Positions 8,069-17,264 of a stretch of 64,000 nucleotides of DNA are shown here, one piece after another (position 1 is the stretch's first letter; each line of letters opens with the position of its first letter). The position numbers and the translations under genes were made by a program. Origin of the DNA: CAWIVH01 sp963839475 (GTDB lineage Bacteria; Acidobacteriota; UBA6911). The notes beneath the pieces were generated by a model. That model did not search any database and was not told the origin of the DNA. It saw nothing but the letters and a program-made list of their open reading frames with translations. Location: positions 496,001 through 560,000 of the forward strand of contig CAWIVH010000013.1 of assembly GCA_963839475.1 (NCBI GenBank). Direction: 5' to 3'.

Positions 8069-10165
8069 GTGCGACAGAAACTGATTTATCCGGTGCTGGC
8101 CATCTTGCTGTGCTGGGGTCCGCAAACAGCCCGCCCGCAAACCATTGAAAGCAGGTTGATACCGGTTAAACCGGGGGATACGCTGGCAATTCAGAACGAT
8201 AGCGGGCGCGTGCGGATACGCCCGTCGGATGCATCGATGCTGGAAATCCGGATTCAAAGAGTTGCCGGCAATGATGCCGGGAAGCCTGCCCCTGAGGTTT
8301 CCCTTTTGAATGCGAATGGCACCGTTTCTCTGAAAACGACATTTTCCGGAACCGCTGGAGAGGCCGTCCATCTGGATATCCTGGCTCCACGCTTCCTCAA
8401 CCTGACGGTTTCCGGGGCCAATCCTGATGTGGATGCCGCTGGTGTCGAGGGATCGGTTCGTATCGAGGTTTCGGGCGGACGCATCACAGCCGAGGATCTG
8501 CCGCGTGCTGCGGCGTTGATCTCGGCAGGCGGAGAAATCACTTGCCGCATCAGCATTCAGCCTCAGTCGGATCTCCAGGTTAAGACCGCTTCGGGGATCA
8601 TTAAGCTCGAACTTACCGATCAGCTTCAACTCCGTGCTGCACTGCGAGCCGGCGGGAGAATTTCCTGGGACATGGATCCGATGGTGCAGAACTCCACGCT
8701 CGAGAAACAGATCGGATCAGGCGGACCAGTCCTTTCGGCTGAAAGTGCAAGCGGGAACGTCGTGGTGCGGCTGCGTCCCGGCATGGCTTATACAGCCCCG
8801 AGCCCTTGGCCTTCCACTCCCGCGCCGGCCTCACAGACCCAGGTCCGGCCGGAGTTGCCGCGCCCAACATCCAGGACCGCTGAAGCGGCGCCCCTGCCGG
8901 CGCCCCCGCCTCCTGCGGCAGCTACGACGCCACCGCCGGTGCGCAGGGAACCCCAGCCCTCCCCGCCGGAGCCTGCCCCGCAGACGCGAAAGCAGGATGC
9001 GACCTCACCCCAAAAGGCTTCCAATCCCGCCCTTACCCAAGAAGCTCCCGCTGCCGCTCAGCAGGCACCGGTGGTCATGGATGGCGGGTTTGCGCTCAAA
9101 GTGGATGTCGACAGCGTCTTTCTCAACCTGTCTGCCCGCGAACGCAACTCCAACCGCAGCGTGCCGGGATTGCTGAAAGAAGATTTTCGGGTATATGAAG
9201 ACGGCGTCAAGCAGGAGATCAGCCACTTCCTCCCCACTGAGGCACCCTTCGATCTGCTCCTCCTGATGGATGTAAGCGGCAGTACCCAGTCCTATCTCAA
9301 TCTGATGAAAAAAGCCGCGATTGACTTTACGAGGCAGATCAAGCCCACCGACCGCGTTGCGATCGCAACCTTCAATTCCAGCGTGCAACTGGTCGAAAAC
9401 TTCACGAATGACCGCAGCCTTGCCGAACGCGCGATACAACGGATCCATTCGGGCGGCGGCACCGCATTCTACGATGCCTTGCTGACCTGTATCGGCCGCT
9501 ACATGAAAGGTGTCGAGGGACGGAAGGCTATTGTGGTGTTCACCGATGGCGTGGACAACCAACTTGAAGGACGCACAGTGGAAGGTTCTCACACTACGTT
9601 TAACGAGCTGTACCGCCAGGTGCAGGAAAGTGACACGATCATCTACACCATTTTTCTCGATACCGAGGGGATGGTGCCTGGGATGACTAGAGGACAAAGC
9701 AGGTTTCCCCCTATCATCGGAGGATACCCCGGCGGCGGGCGAACGGGCTATCCTGGAGGGGGGAGAACCGGATACCCTGGTTCCTACCCCGGCTCCATTC
9801 CGTTGCCGATCCCCATCCCGCAACCCGTGCCTCAGCCCCGGCCGGGTGGGGGCCCCGGCGGAATGCCTGGCGGCAGGGGCGACCCGCGGGAAGTCTACGA
9901 AATTGCTCGGAACCAGCTGAATGATATTGCAGAGCAGACCGGCGGACGCATGTATTCCCCGCGCAGGATCGAGGAACTCTCAGGCGTTTACACCGAGATC
10001 GCCGAGGATTTGCGTGTGCAATATCAGCTGGCGTATAACTCCAACAATCGCGAAGAAGATGGGGGCTGGCGGGAAATAAGGGTCGATGTGACGGGGCGCT
10101 CCGATATTGTCGTGCGCACTCGCAAAGGTTACTTTGCCCGGAAGGGCAGGAACACCACTCGATGA
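8069..10165 (+). CDS. Secreted VWFA-domain protein (Acidobacterial VWFA-related type)
   Basis: 698 aa; GTG start chosen because GGGGG sits just upstream. A signal peptide (about 1-24) is followed by an auto-adhesin-like beta region (about 25-240) and a Pro/Ala-rich linker (about 245-335). The VWFA-related domain (about 345-570) has a MIDAS-type DVSGS motif in LLLMDVSGSTQS and a conserved lead-in, LKEDFRVYEDGVKQEISHF. After it comes a Gly/Pro/Tyr-rich insert with repeated YPGGGRTG units (about 550-600), then the rest of the domain ending in a KGYFAR motif, typical of this family. It probably binds a metal ion and a protein partner in the periplasm or outside; the function of this large family is not established. 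Confidence 0.85.
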   Translation: MRQKLIYPVLAILLCWGPQTARPQTIESRLIPVKPGDTLAIQNDSGRVRIRPSDASMLEIRIQRVAGNDAGKPAPEVSLLNANGTVSLKTTFSGTAGEAVHLDILAPRFLNLTVSGANPDVDAAGVEGSVRIEVSGGRITAEDLPRAAALISAGGEITCRISIQPQSDLQVKTASGIIKLELTDQLQLRAALRAGGRISWDMDPMVQNSTLEKQIGSGGPVLSAESASGNVVVRLRPGMAYTAPSPWPSTPAPASQTQVRPELPRPTSRTAEAAPLPAPPPPAAATTPPPVRREPQPSPPEPAPQTRKQDATSPQKASNPALTQEAPAAAQQAPVVMDGGFALKVDVDSVFLNLSARERNSNRSVPGLLKEDFRVYEDGVKQEISHFLPTEAPFDLLLLMDVSGSTQSYLNLMKKAAIDFTRQIKPTDRVAIATFNSSVQLVENFTNDRSLAERAIQRIHSGGGTAFYDALLTCIGRYMKGVEGRKAIVVFTDGVDNQLEGRTVEGSHTTFNELYRQVQESDTIIYTIFLDTEGMVPGMTRGQSRFPPIIGGYPGGGRTGYPGGGRTGYPGSYPGSIPLPIPIPQPVPQPRPGGGPGGMPGGRGDPREVYEIARNQLNDIAEQTGGRMYSPRRIEELSGVYTEIAEDLRVQYQLAYNSNNREEDGGWREIRVDVTGRSDIVVRTRKGYFARKGRNTTR

Positions 10166-10272
10166 TTTGATGCCGTTATCGCAAAGGGCGCCAGGGTCGT
10201 GATCGGACTGCATAATGTTTCCTGCTTCCGTCGAGGCCTTGGCGCCTTTTGCGATTTTAAAGTAAGGTTGCG

Positions 10273-10758
10273 CTACGGCGCGGGATGGAAAACGATCTCC
10301 ATCAGGTCTTCCATCATCCCAACCTTCGGATTCTCGATGATCCGCCCGATTTCCCTGCCTTCCCTGAAAACGATGAAGGTAGGGACTTTATCCACCTGCA
10401 ATTCCTCGACAAAAAACCGGGTCTCCTTATTTTCCTTCCTGGCCAGGTCGAAATAGCGAACCTGGGAGGAGCCGGCGGCCAGCTTCATGATCTTGATAAA
10501 CGCAGGGACATTGTTGCGCGAATCCTTGCACCAGAGACCCAGATAGACATCGATCCTCATGCCCGCGTCGAGCTTGGACTTGAACGCGTCGATCATGTCA
10601 CTTTCCGGCTGGAACTTATCGAACTTTTCCTGCCATTCAGGGCCTGTGGCGAGAATTTTGTCGACGGTGACCTCTTCGCCGTTTCGAGCCATTCCAAAAG
10701 CCAGCGAGAAAATCATCGCGCAGCCTGCAGCAAATAAAGTGCTGATATTCTGCGTCAT
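10273..10758 (-). CDS. Thioredoxin-fold protein with a single active-site cysteine
   Basis: 161 aa. The start at 10758 is preferred over an in-frame upstream ATG because GGAGCGGAGG lies directly before it. A signal or anchor segment (about 5-23) is followed by a thioredoxin fold with GLWCKDSRNNVP at about 74-85 and the cis-proline region VPTFIVF. The usual CxxC is CKDS, so only C77 remains and the second cysteine is serine. The protein therefore cannot do ordinary two-cysteine disulfide exchange; it may bind a partner or act by a one-cysteine mechanism. Cell location is inferred to be periplasmic. Confidence 0.75.
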   Translation of the reverse strand: MTQNISTLFAAGCAMIFSLAFGMARNGEEVTVDKILATGPEWQEKFDKFQPESDMIDAFKSKLDAGMRIDVYLGLWCKDSRNNVPAFIKIMKLAAGSSQVRYFDLARKENKETRFFVEELQVDKVPTFIVFREGREIGRIIENPKVGMMEDLMEIVFHPAP

Positions 10759-10803
10759 CCGTTTCCTCCGCTCCTGTGGGTCTATTCTGACCCGCCCACA
10801 GAA

Positions 10804-10809
10804 ATTATA
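10804..10809 (-). promoter_or_regulatory. Possible -10 box for the thioredoxin-like gene
   Basis: On the minus strand TATAAT lies 45 bp before the chosen ATG, leaving a leader that carries the strong ribosome site. The -35 region (TTCTTT) is poor. Confidence 0.4.
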
Positions 10810-10907
10810 GTACCCACCATCCCCTGAAAGAAGCGACATCCTCAGGACCGCGCTTCGTGTCGTGAGGTATCACAGCTCACGTTCCCGGGGCGTTGGGTGA
10901 AGCGGTC

Positions 10908-11696
10908 CTACTCCATGGGTTCCGGTTGAATGAGGCAGAATTTGGCTCCCTGAGGGTCGGCGCAGACTGCGATCCACCCCACTCCCTGAATGTGGAAGGG
11001 GCCTACAATGACTGCCCCTCCAAGCTCCTTGAGCCGGGCCACGCTCCGGTCGCACTGTTCTACCCAGTAATAGCAGGTCCAGTGCGGAGGCGCCTCTCCC
11101 CATTCCTCGGACATCTTCATAATTCCGCCGAAATCCATGCCGGCATTGCTGCAGATCAGATAATCGCCGGGGGAGGTCGGGTGGGCTTTGGTTTTCCAGC
11201 TGAACAGCTTGGAATAAAACTCGCTGGACCCGGCCATGTCTCGAGTCGCCAGCTCCGTCCAGAGAAGGGAATTCACCTCGTTCGCAACGCCGAAACCCTT
11301 GTGATCCTTCGCCTGCCACAGACAGAAGACGGCTCCCGTAGGGTCGCTCAAAACCGACATGCGGCCAACGTCCATGACATCCATCGGCTCAACGATAATC
11401 TCCGCACCGAGACTCTTGGCGAGCGCTGTGGATTCATCGGCGTTGTCCACCGCGAAATAGATGGCCCAGTGAGGCGGCACTCCGTCCGCTTTCATTTGCG
11501 GAGTAAGCTGAAATGCTGCGGCGACGTTGGCTCCGTTGAGGCTGAACATCGAATAAGCCTCATCCGGGCCCATCGGGTAATCTGTCACCGTCCAGCCGAA
11601 CAGCGAAGTGTAAAAGGTTTTGGCCGCTGCCTGGTCTGTTGTTCCGAGTTCGAGCCAGCAGGGGAATCCTGCAGGAATTGATTCATACTTAGCCAT
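10908..11696 (-). CDS. VOC (glyoxalase/bleomycin-resistance fold) protein with two domains
   Basis: 262 aa. The start at 11696 has GGGAGG upstream. Two vicinal-oxygen-chelate modules in tandem: about 8-125 (PCWLELGTTD ... VLSDPTGAVFCLWQ) and about 135-260 (LLWTELATRD ... VCADPQGAKFCLIQ). The paired repeats build one metal-binding cup. Close relatives are annotated as glyoxalase-like or hydroxylase-like proteins of unknown substrate. An open frame continues far upstream of the chosen start but is only antisense to the next gene. Confidence 0.88.
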   Translation of the reverse strand: MAKYESIPAGFPCWLELGTTDQAAAKTFYTSLFGWTVTDYPMGPDEAYSMFSLNGANVAAAFQLTPQMKADGVPPHWAIYFAVDNADESTALAKSLGAEIIVEPMDVMDVGRMSVLSDPTGAVFCLWQAKDHKGFGVANEVNSLLWTELATRDMAGSSEFYSKLFSWKTKAHPTSPGDYLICSNAGMDFGGIMKMSEEWGEAPPHWTCYYWVEQCDRSVARLKELGGAVIVGPFHIQGVGWIAVCADPQGAKFCLIQPEPME

Positions 11697-11731
11697 ATCC
11701 GACCTACCTCCCGTTGGAATGTTTGAAGGGA

Positions 11732-11740
11732 AGAATAGCA
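11732..11740 (-). promoter_or_regulatory. Possible extended -10 promoter for the VOC gene
   Basis: TGC-TATTCT on the minus strand, 35 bp before the VOC start codon, with the ribosome site in between. Confidence 0.4.
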
Positions 11741-11763
11741 TGCGGCTGGCTGCAATCGTAGAA

Positions 11764-11806
11764 CGGCTCTGCGTTTCCTTGCGGTCGTTGCGGCCTTCGT
11801 GGTGAA
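11764..11806. repeat. Half copy of the CGCAGAG palindromic repeat family
   Basis: One arm only: read on the minus strand it contains GCAAGGAAACGCAGAG-like text preceded by the related TTCACCACGAAGG word. Weakest member of the family. Confidence 0.35.
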
Positions 11807-11849
11807 ATAGGCGATACGGCCGCGAAATCCGGCCGGGAGGATCCCCGTC

Positions 11850-14800
11850 ATGAATCGAATCCGTTGGGCCGTCCTGTCGATCGCCGCAATGTCGCTGCTG
11901 CAATCCGCTTCGCCGCAAAACCAGCGTGCAATCACATCCACCCCGATCAAAGTCGAGGAGACCAGCATCGTCCTCCCGACCTACCTGGCTGGAGACCCCG
12001 ATCCTAATCCGATGTTTTATTTCGGCCGCAACTCCCAGGGTGCTGAAGGCCGCATCTACCCCTACCCTTTCTACGATACCCTTACCGGACGAAAGACGGA
12101 CAAGACCTATAAGATCATTTACCTCGAGAATGAATATCTCCGCATCGGCATCTTGCCCGAAATTGGGGGACGCCTGTTCGAAGGAATCGACAAGACCAAC
12201 AATTACAACTTTATTTATCGCCAGCATGTCATCAAGCCGGCACTGATTGGCCTCATCGGCGCCTGGATTTCCGGCGGGATCGAATGGAATATCCCGCACC
12301 ATCATCGTGCATCGACCTTTATCCCGGTCCAGCATAGTGTCGAAGCCGATCCCGACGGCAGCCGCACTGTCTGGGTGGGCGAGCTCGAGATCCGACACCG
12401 GATGCGCTGGGCCGTTGGTTATACGCTTCACCCCGGCAAAGCCTACATCGAAGCAAAACTGCGGATCGCGAACCGCACCCCGGTGGTGAACACCATGCTG
12501 TGCTTTGCCAACGTCGCGGTTCACGCAAATAACGATTACCAGGTGCTGTTTCCTCCCGGTACGCAATACGCCACCTTTCATGCGAAACGCGAATTCACCG
12601 CGTGGCCCTTTTCCACCACTCGTTTCGCCGGCGCAGATTTCTCCGCCGGCGTCGATGTCAGCTGGTACAAAAACAATGTCAGCTCGAACTCGTTTTTCGC
12701 TTGGAATTACCAAGACGATTTCTTTGCCGGATACGACCACGGGAAACGCGCAGGCATCATGAGCGTCGCGGATCATCACATCGCGCCGGGGAAAAAGCTC
12801 TGGACCTGGGGCACAGGACCGCGCGGACAGAGTTGGGAAAAAATACTTACCGACCAGGATGGCCCCTATATCGAACTGATGACCGGCGCCTACTCCGACA
12901 ATCAGCCCGATTACAGCTGGCTTCAGCCGTTCGAGCTCAAGTCATTTTCGATGTATTGGTATCCCTTCCGTGAAATCGGCGGAGTCAAAAAGGCCAACCT
13001 GGATGCAGCTGTAAACCTCGAGACTGCCGGCGGCTCTGCTACCCTGGGATTCTGCACCACATCGGCTTACGCTGCTGCAACCATGACTCTCTCGGCCGGG
13101 GATAAGATCTTGCTCAAAGAGACCACCGCCATCGATCCCGGCAGACCCTACCGGAAGCAGGTAGCGCTGCCGCAGGGAATCGACCCTAAAGACCTGCGGG
13201 CCGCACTCGCCGCAGACGGCCGCGAACTGGTCGATTATTCGCCCGTGCCGGTACCCCCGTCGCCTCTGCCGGTTCCTGTTGCCGCGCCGGCCAGCCCGGA
13301 ATCGATCCCGACCCTCGAGGAGCTTTATCTCACCGGGTTGCGAATCGATCAGTTCCACGATCCCAACCTTGATCCCGATCCCTATTGGGAGGAGGCACTG
13401 CGCCGCGATCCCGGCGATGCTCGCGTCAACACGGCACTCGGCATCCACAGCTACAAAAAAGCGCGATTTGCCGAAGCGGAAAAGTTGCTCCGCCGGGCGG
13501 TATCCCGACTCACCTCCAGCTATACCAGCCCTAAGGACGGCGAGGCGTTTTACTATCTCGGATTGGTGCTGAAATCCCAGGGTAAGCTCGAGGAGGCATT
13601 CGACTTCTTTTTCAAATCGACCTGGAGCCAGGCATGGCGTTCTGCCGGTTATTTTTCATTGGCCGAAATTGCATCTTCGAAGGGCAATAGGGTTCAAGCC
13701 CTCGATCTTGTCAATCGCTCCCTGGAGGCGAATGCCCTCAATATCCGTGCCATTCACCTGAAGGCGGCGATGCTTCGCCACACCGGCCGGGCCAAAGAGG
13801 CTCTGACCCTGCTTGGAGATGTCGCAGGGAAGCTCGATCCCCTGGATCCCCGAACCCTCGCCGAACGCTGGCTCGCCGGTCGGGCAGCGGTGGACCTGAA
13901 GCCGTTGACAGCTACGATGGCCGAGCACCCTGCGACTGCCCAGGAAATGGCGGCCGAATACCAGAATGCCGGGTTATGGAACGATGGCAGCGAGGTTCTC
14001 GCCCAAGCCGTTGCCTCGGCCGCGGACCAAGCACGGATCCATCCGATGATTCTCTATTACCTTGGCTATTTTTCCTCAAAAATGGGGCGTTCAGAGGCTG
14101 CCCAAATGCAATACCAGTTGGCGGCAAAAGCGCCTCCTGACTACGTGTTTCCGTTCCAAACCGAGGCGATAGATGTTCTGAAGAGTGCGATTCAATCCAA
14201 CCCGGCCGACGCGCGGGCACCTTACTATCTGGGCAATCTGCTGTACGACTGGCAGCCGGAGGAAGCGGCCAGGCAATGGGCGGCTTCGGCGGCAATCGAC
14301 CCTTCGTTCGCGATCGTCCATCGCAATCTTGCTGTCGCTTCCATGCATCGCAAATCAGGGCCTGACCTAAATGGCGCTCTGGTTGAAATGGAGGCTGCTG
14401 TGGCCTGCCAGCGCAAATACGCTCTCCATTTTGCCGAACTGGACGAGCTTTTCGAGCGGACGCGGCAGCCGCTCGAGAAGAGGCTAAAAGTGTTCGAGCA
14501 GAACCAGGCGGTGGTCTCAGCCAGGGATGACGCTTTGAACCGCGGCTTGGCCCTCCTGGTAGCAGCGGGCAAATTCGATGAGGTCATCTCCATTCTCTCG
14601 AAGCGCCAGTTTGCCGTGGCTGAAGGAGCGAACATCAATGTTGCGGAGCAGTGGGTCAACGCCCACATCCTGCGCGGGCGGCAGCGGCTCGAGGATAAAA
14701 AGTACAGGGATGCCATCGAAGATTTCAGGGCCGCATCGAGCATTCCGGCGAACCTTCCTTCCGAAAATGTTTCCTTGGCATTGCGGAGTTCCGAAATCGC

Positions 14801-15191
14801 CTGGTGGACAGCCAGCGCCTTGGCGGGGACCGGAGACCTGGATGCCGCCAGCAGGAACCTGCAGCTCGGAGCCAATCCGCCGGCGGCTCAAGGACGCCGG
14901 CAACAGGCAGGTGCTCCGCGGCCGGAGGCTGGAACTTATTACCAGGGCCTCTGCCTGCGTAAATTGGGTGCGGAGGAAAAGGCGCGCGAGATCTTTTTCA
15001 GCCTTGTCCGGAGCGGGGAGGAGACAGGCAGTGAGGCGCAACCGCGCCGTGCCGCCCTGAGACACTTCACCGCGGGAATGGGCCACCTCGGATTGGGTGA
15101 CCGGCAGCGGGCGAGGGAGGAATTTATCCGTGCAACGGAGGATGACCCGTCGCTGCCGGGCCTGCGCGTGGAGTTGGCGGCGCTTCCATGA
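11850..15191 (+). CDS. DUF5107 and TPR-repeat secreted protein
   Basis: 1113 aa. A short signal peptide (about 1-22) is followed by a DUF5107-type domain (about 40-350) with its YLENEYLRIGILPEIGGRLF start and a GGIEWNIPHHHR motif. Such domains resemble galactose mutarotase-like beta-sandwiches and are thought to bind sugars. A Pro-rich linker at about 465-480 leads to many tetratricopeptide repeats (about 500-1105). An SD site GGGAGGAT precedes the ATG. The TPR half probably holds partner proteins; the whole may act in sugar-dependent assembly or polysaccharide use, which is inference. Confidence 0.82.
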   Translation: MNRIRWAVLSIAAMSLLQSASPQNQRAITSTPIKVEETSIVLPTYLAGDPDPNPMFYFGRNSQGAEGRIYPYPFYDTLTGRKTDKTYKIIYLENEYLRIGILPEIGGRLFEGIDKTNNYNFIYRQHVIKPALIGLIGAWISGGIEWNIPHHHRASTFIPVQHSVEADPDGSRTVWVGELEIRHRMRWAVGYTLHPGKAYIEAKLRIANRTPVVNTMLCFANVAVHANNDYQVLFPPGTQYATFHAKREFTAWPFSTTRFAGADFSAGVDVSWYKNNVSSNSFFAWNYQDDFFAGYDHGKRAGIMSVADHHIAPGKKLWTWGTGPRGQSWEKILTDQDGPYIELMTGAYSDNQPDYSWLQPFELKSFSMYWYPFREIGGVKKANLDAAVNLETAGGSATLGFCTTSAYAAATMTLSAGDKILLKETTAIDPGRPYRKQVALPQGIDPKDLRAALAADGRELVDYSPVPVPPSPLPVPVAAPASPESIPTLEELYLTGLRIDQFHDPNLDPDPYWEEALRRDPGDARVNTALGIHSYKKARFAEAEKLLRRAVSRLTSSYTSPKDGEAFYYLGLVLKSQGKLEEAFDFFFKSTWSQAWRSAGYFSLAEIASSKGNRVQALDLVNRSLEANALNIRAIHLKAAMLRHTGRAKEALTLLGDVAGKLDPLDPRTLAERWLAGRAAVDLKPLTATMAEHPATAQEMAAEYQNAGLWNDGSEVLAQAVASAADQARIHPMILYYLGYFSSKMGRSEAAQMQYQLAAKAPPDYVFPFQTEAIDVLKSAIQSNPADARAPYYLGNLLYDWQPEEAARQWAASAAIDPSFAIVHRNLAVASMHRKSGPDLNGALVEMEAAVACQRKYALHFAELDELFERTRQPLEKRLKVFEQNQAVVSARDDALNRGLALLVAAGKFDEVISILSKRQFAVAEGANINVAEQWVNAHILRGRQRLEDKKYRDAIEDFRAASSIPANLPSENVSLALRSSEIAWWTASALAGTGDLDAASRNLQLGANPPAAQGRRQQAGAPRPEAGTYYQGLCLRKLGAEEKAREIFFSLVRSGEETGSEAQPRRAALRHFTAGMGHLGLGDRQRAREEFIRATEDDPSLPGLRVELAALP

Positions 15192-15272
15192 ACCCGGCAT
15201 GCAGTCCGGGGAAGGACGGATCCCGAATGAGTCGGACCGGATCCGGGCAGAACCGGCTGGCGGTCGTCCGTC

Positions 15273-15281
15273 TGCTATACT
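15273..15281 (+). promoter_or_regulatory. Possible extended -10 promoter for the FKBP gene
   Basis: TGC-TATACT lies 41 bp before the ATG at 15323. A GAGGAG ribosome site lies between. No good -35 box. Confidence 0.45.
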
Positions 15282-15322
15282 TGGGGGTCAGATCGAAATT
15301 TCCGTGAAAAAGAGGAGCATCC

Positions 15323-16039
15323 ATGACCATTCGAAGCCTGATTCTGCTCGTTTTGATCTTCGGATTTGAGACCGCGTTTTCGCAGGACAATACGCCTCTT
15401 CAGAGCCGCAGGGACCGGCTGAGCTACGCACTTGGCATGGACCTAGGCAACCAGCTCAAGAGGCAATCCGTTGACATCGATGCAACCCTCTTCGCCCGCG
15501 GACTCAGGGAAGCGCTCGCCGGGGCCAAAACTCTCCTGACCGAGGCCGAGGCCCAGGCGATCATTGTCGAACTGCAGAAGGAGGCAATGAAGAAACAGCA
15601 GGCCATGCTGGAAGAACAGAAGAAAAACCTGAAGGCCAGCTCCGAAAAAAACCTGAAGGAGGGCGAGACATTTCTGGCTGAAAACAAAAAGAAAGAGGGA
15701 GTGGTCACCCTCGCAAGCGGCGTTCAATATAAAATAATCAAAGCCGGTAGCGGCAAAAAGCCGGTCGCCGATGACACCGTTACCTTTCACTATAAAGGAA
15801 CTCTGTTGGACGGGACTGAATATGATAATTCCTATAAACGCAATCAGCCGATCACGGTTCCGGTGAAGGGAGTGATCAAGGGCTGGAGCGAGGCGCTTCA
15901 ACTTATGCCGGCAGGTTCCATCTGGCAGCTTTTCATACCTTCTTCCCTTGCCTATCGCGAAATCGGCTACGGAAGCATGATCGGTCCGAACGCAACGCTG
16001 ATAGTGGAAGTGGAGTTGATTTCCGTCAATGACAAATAG
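15323..16039 (+). CDS. FKBP-type peptidyl-prolyl isomerase, exported
   Basis: 238 aa, the length of Mip/FkpA proteins. Signal peptide about 1-20; N-terminal dimerisation-type helical region (about 25-120, with the FKBP_N signature LSYALGMDLGNQLKRQ); Lys/Glu-rich linker; FKBP domain (about 130-237) with VTFHYKGTLLDGTEYDNSY, the VIKGW core and a C-terminal strand ending TLIVEVELISV. It speeds cis-trans isomerisation of prolyl bonds during folding of exported proteins. Confidence 0.93.
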   Translation: MTIRSLILLVLIFGFETAFSQDNTPLQSRRDRLSYALGMDLGNQLKRQSVDIDATLFARGLREALAGAKTLLTEAEAQAIIVELQKEAMKKQQAMLEEQKKNLKASSEKNLKEGETFLAENKKKEGVVTLASGVQYKIIKAGSGKKPVADDTVTFHYKGTLLDGTEYDNSYKRNQPITVPVKGVIKGWSEALQLMPAGSIWQLFIPSSLAYREIGYGSMIGPNATLIVEVELISVNDK

Positions 16040-16096
16040 AGTACCGGCACAAACGGTGCTTTCCATGCAATCCGATTGTCTGGAGGTGGCAACATC

Positions 16097-17257
16097 ATGA
16101 AGAATGAAACCCCTGACCGCAGGGAATTCCTCCGGTCCTCCGTCGCTTCTGCCGCGGGCGTTGTTCTCGCATCATCTTCAGCAGCACGCACTGCCATGGC
16201 GAGTGAGTCTGTCGAACCGGCCGTCCCGGGATTTCAGGGCAAGCCGCGCATCCGCTTTGCGGCTATCGGACTGAACCACGGCCACATCAACGGGCAGGTC
16301 GACTCGGTCCTCCGGGGAGGCGGCGAGCTGGTTTCGTTTTATGCCAAGGAGCCTGACCTGGCTCAAGCATTTGTCAAACGCTATCCCTCCGCCAAAGCGG
16401 CACGCAGCGAAAAAGAAATCCTGGAAGACAAATCGATCCATCTGGTCGTCAGCGCTTCCATCCCGAATGAGCGCGCCCCGCTCGGGGTCGAGGTGATGCG
16501 GCACGGCAAAGATTTCATGGTCGACAAGCCTGGGGCCACAACCATGGCGCAAGTCGCCGAGGTACGCAAGGTCCAGGCGGAAACCCGCCGCATCTATTCC
16601 GTTCTCTTCAGCGAGAGACTTGAAAACGCGGCCACCGTGAAGGCCGGTGAACTGGTCAAGGCGGGGGCCATCGGGGGCGTCATCCAAACCATCGGCCTGG
16701 GACCACACCGGATGAATCCTGCCACCCGGCCGCCCTGGTTCTTCGAACGCGAAAAATACGGCGGGATTCTCTGCGACATAGCATCCCACCAGTTCGATCA
16801 GTTTCTCTTTTTCACCGGTTCCACACAGGCAGACATTGTAGCTGCCCAGGTCGGCAACGTGCATCATCCGCAATATCCCGGGCTCGAGGATTTCGGCGAC
16901 GTCCTGCTGCGCGGCAACGGCGGTTCCGGATATATCCGAGTTGATTGGTTTACACCGGACGGACTCAATACCTGGGGCGATGGTCGCCTGACCATCCTGG
17001 GCACGGAGGGCTATATCGAGATACGCAAGAACGTGGATATCGCCGGTCAGCCGGGAGGCAGCCACCTTTTCCTGGTCGATCAAAAAACGACTCGTCGTTT
17101 CGACTATAGCAAAGAGCCGCTGCCCTACGGCACCCAACTGGTCGACGACGTTCTCAATCGGACCGAGACATCGATGTCCCAGACCCATTGCTTTCTGGCA
17201 ATGGAACTGGGAGTCAGAGCGCAAATGTCGGCACAAAGACTGCAGCTGAAAAAGTAG
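16097..17257 (+). CDS. Gfo/Idh/MocA-family oxidoreductase with a Tat signal
   Basis: 386 aa from the ATG at 16097, which has GGAGGT nine bases before it; an in-frame TTG 21 bases upstream is less likely. A twin-arginine signal (DRREFLRSS plus hydrophobic stretch, about 6-40) sends the folded protein across the membrane. A Rossmann NAD(P)-binding region follows (about 50-170; IGLNHGHINGQV, then the FMVDKPGATTMAQV catalytic-loop region) and a C-terminal substrate domain. Family members oxidise or rearrange sugars and cyclitols; this substrate is unknown. It converges on the cytochrome c gene with 7 bp between stops. Confidence 0.88.
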   Translation: MKNETPDRREFLRSSVASAAGVVLASSSAARTAMASESVEPAVPGFQGKPRIRFAAIGLNHGHINGQVDSVLRGGGELVSFYAKEPDLAQAFVKRYPSAKAARSEKEILEDKSIHLVVSASIPNERAPLGVEVMRHGKDFMVDKPGATTMAQVAEVRKVQAETRRIYSVLFSERLENAATVKAGELVKAGAIGGVIQTIGLGPHRMNPATRPPWFFEREKYGGILCDIASHQFDQFLFFTGSTQADIVAAQVGNVHHPQYPGLEDFGDVLLRGNGGSGYIRVDWFTPDGLNTWGDGRLTILGTEGYIEIRKNVDIAGQPGGSHLFLVDQKTTRRFDYSKEPLPYGTQLVDDVLNRTETSMSQTHCFLAMELGVRAQMSAQRLQLKK

Positions 17258-17264
17258 CAGCGGA

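Noticed and set aside
11697..12779. Long upstream extension of the VOC gene frame
   Set aside because: It lies antisense to the DUF5107/TPR gene. The VOC domain starts right after an ATG with a strong ribosome site at 11696.
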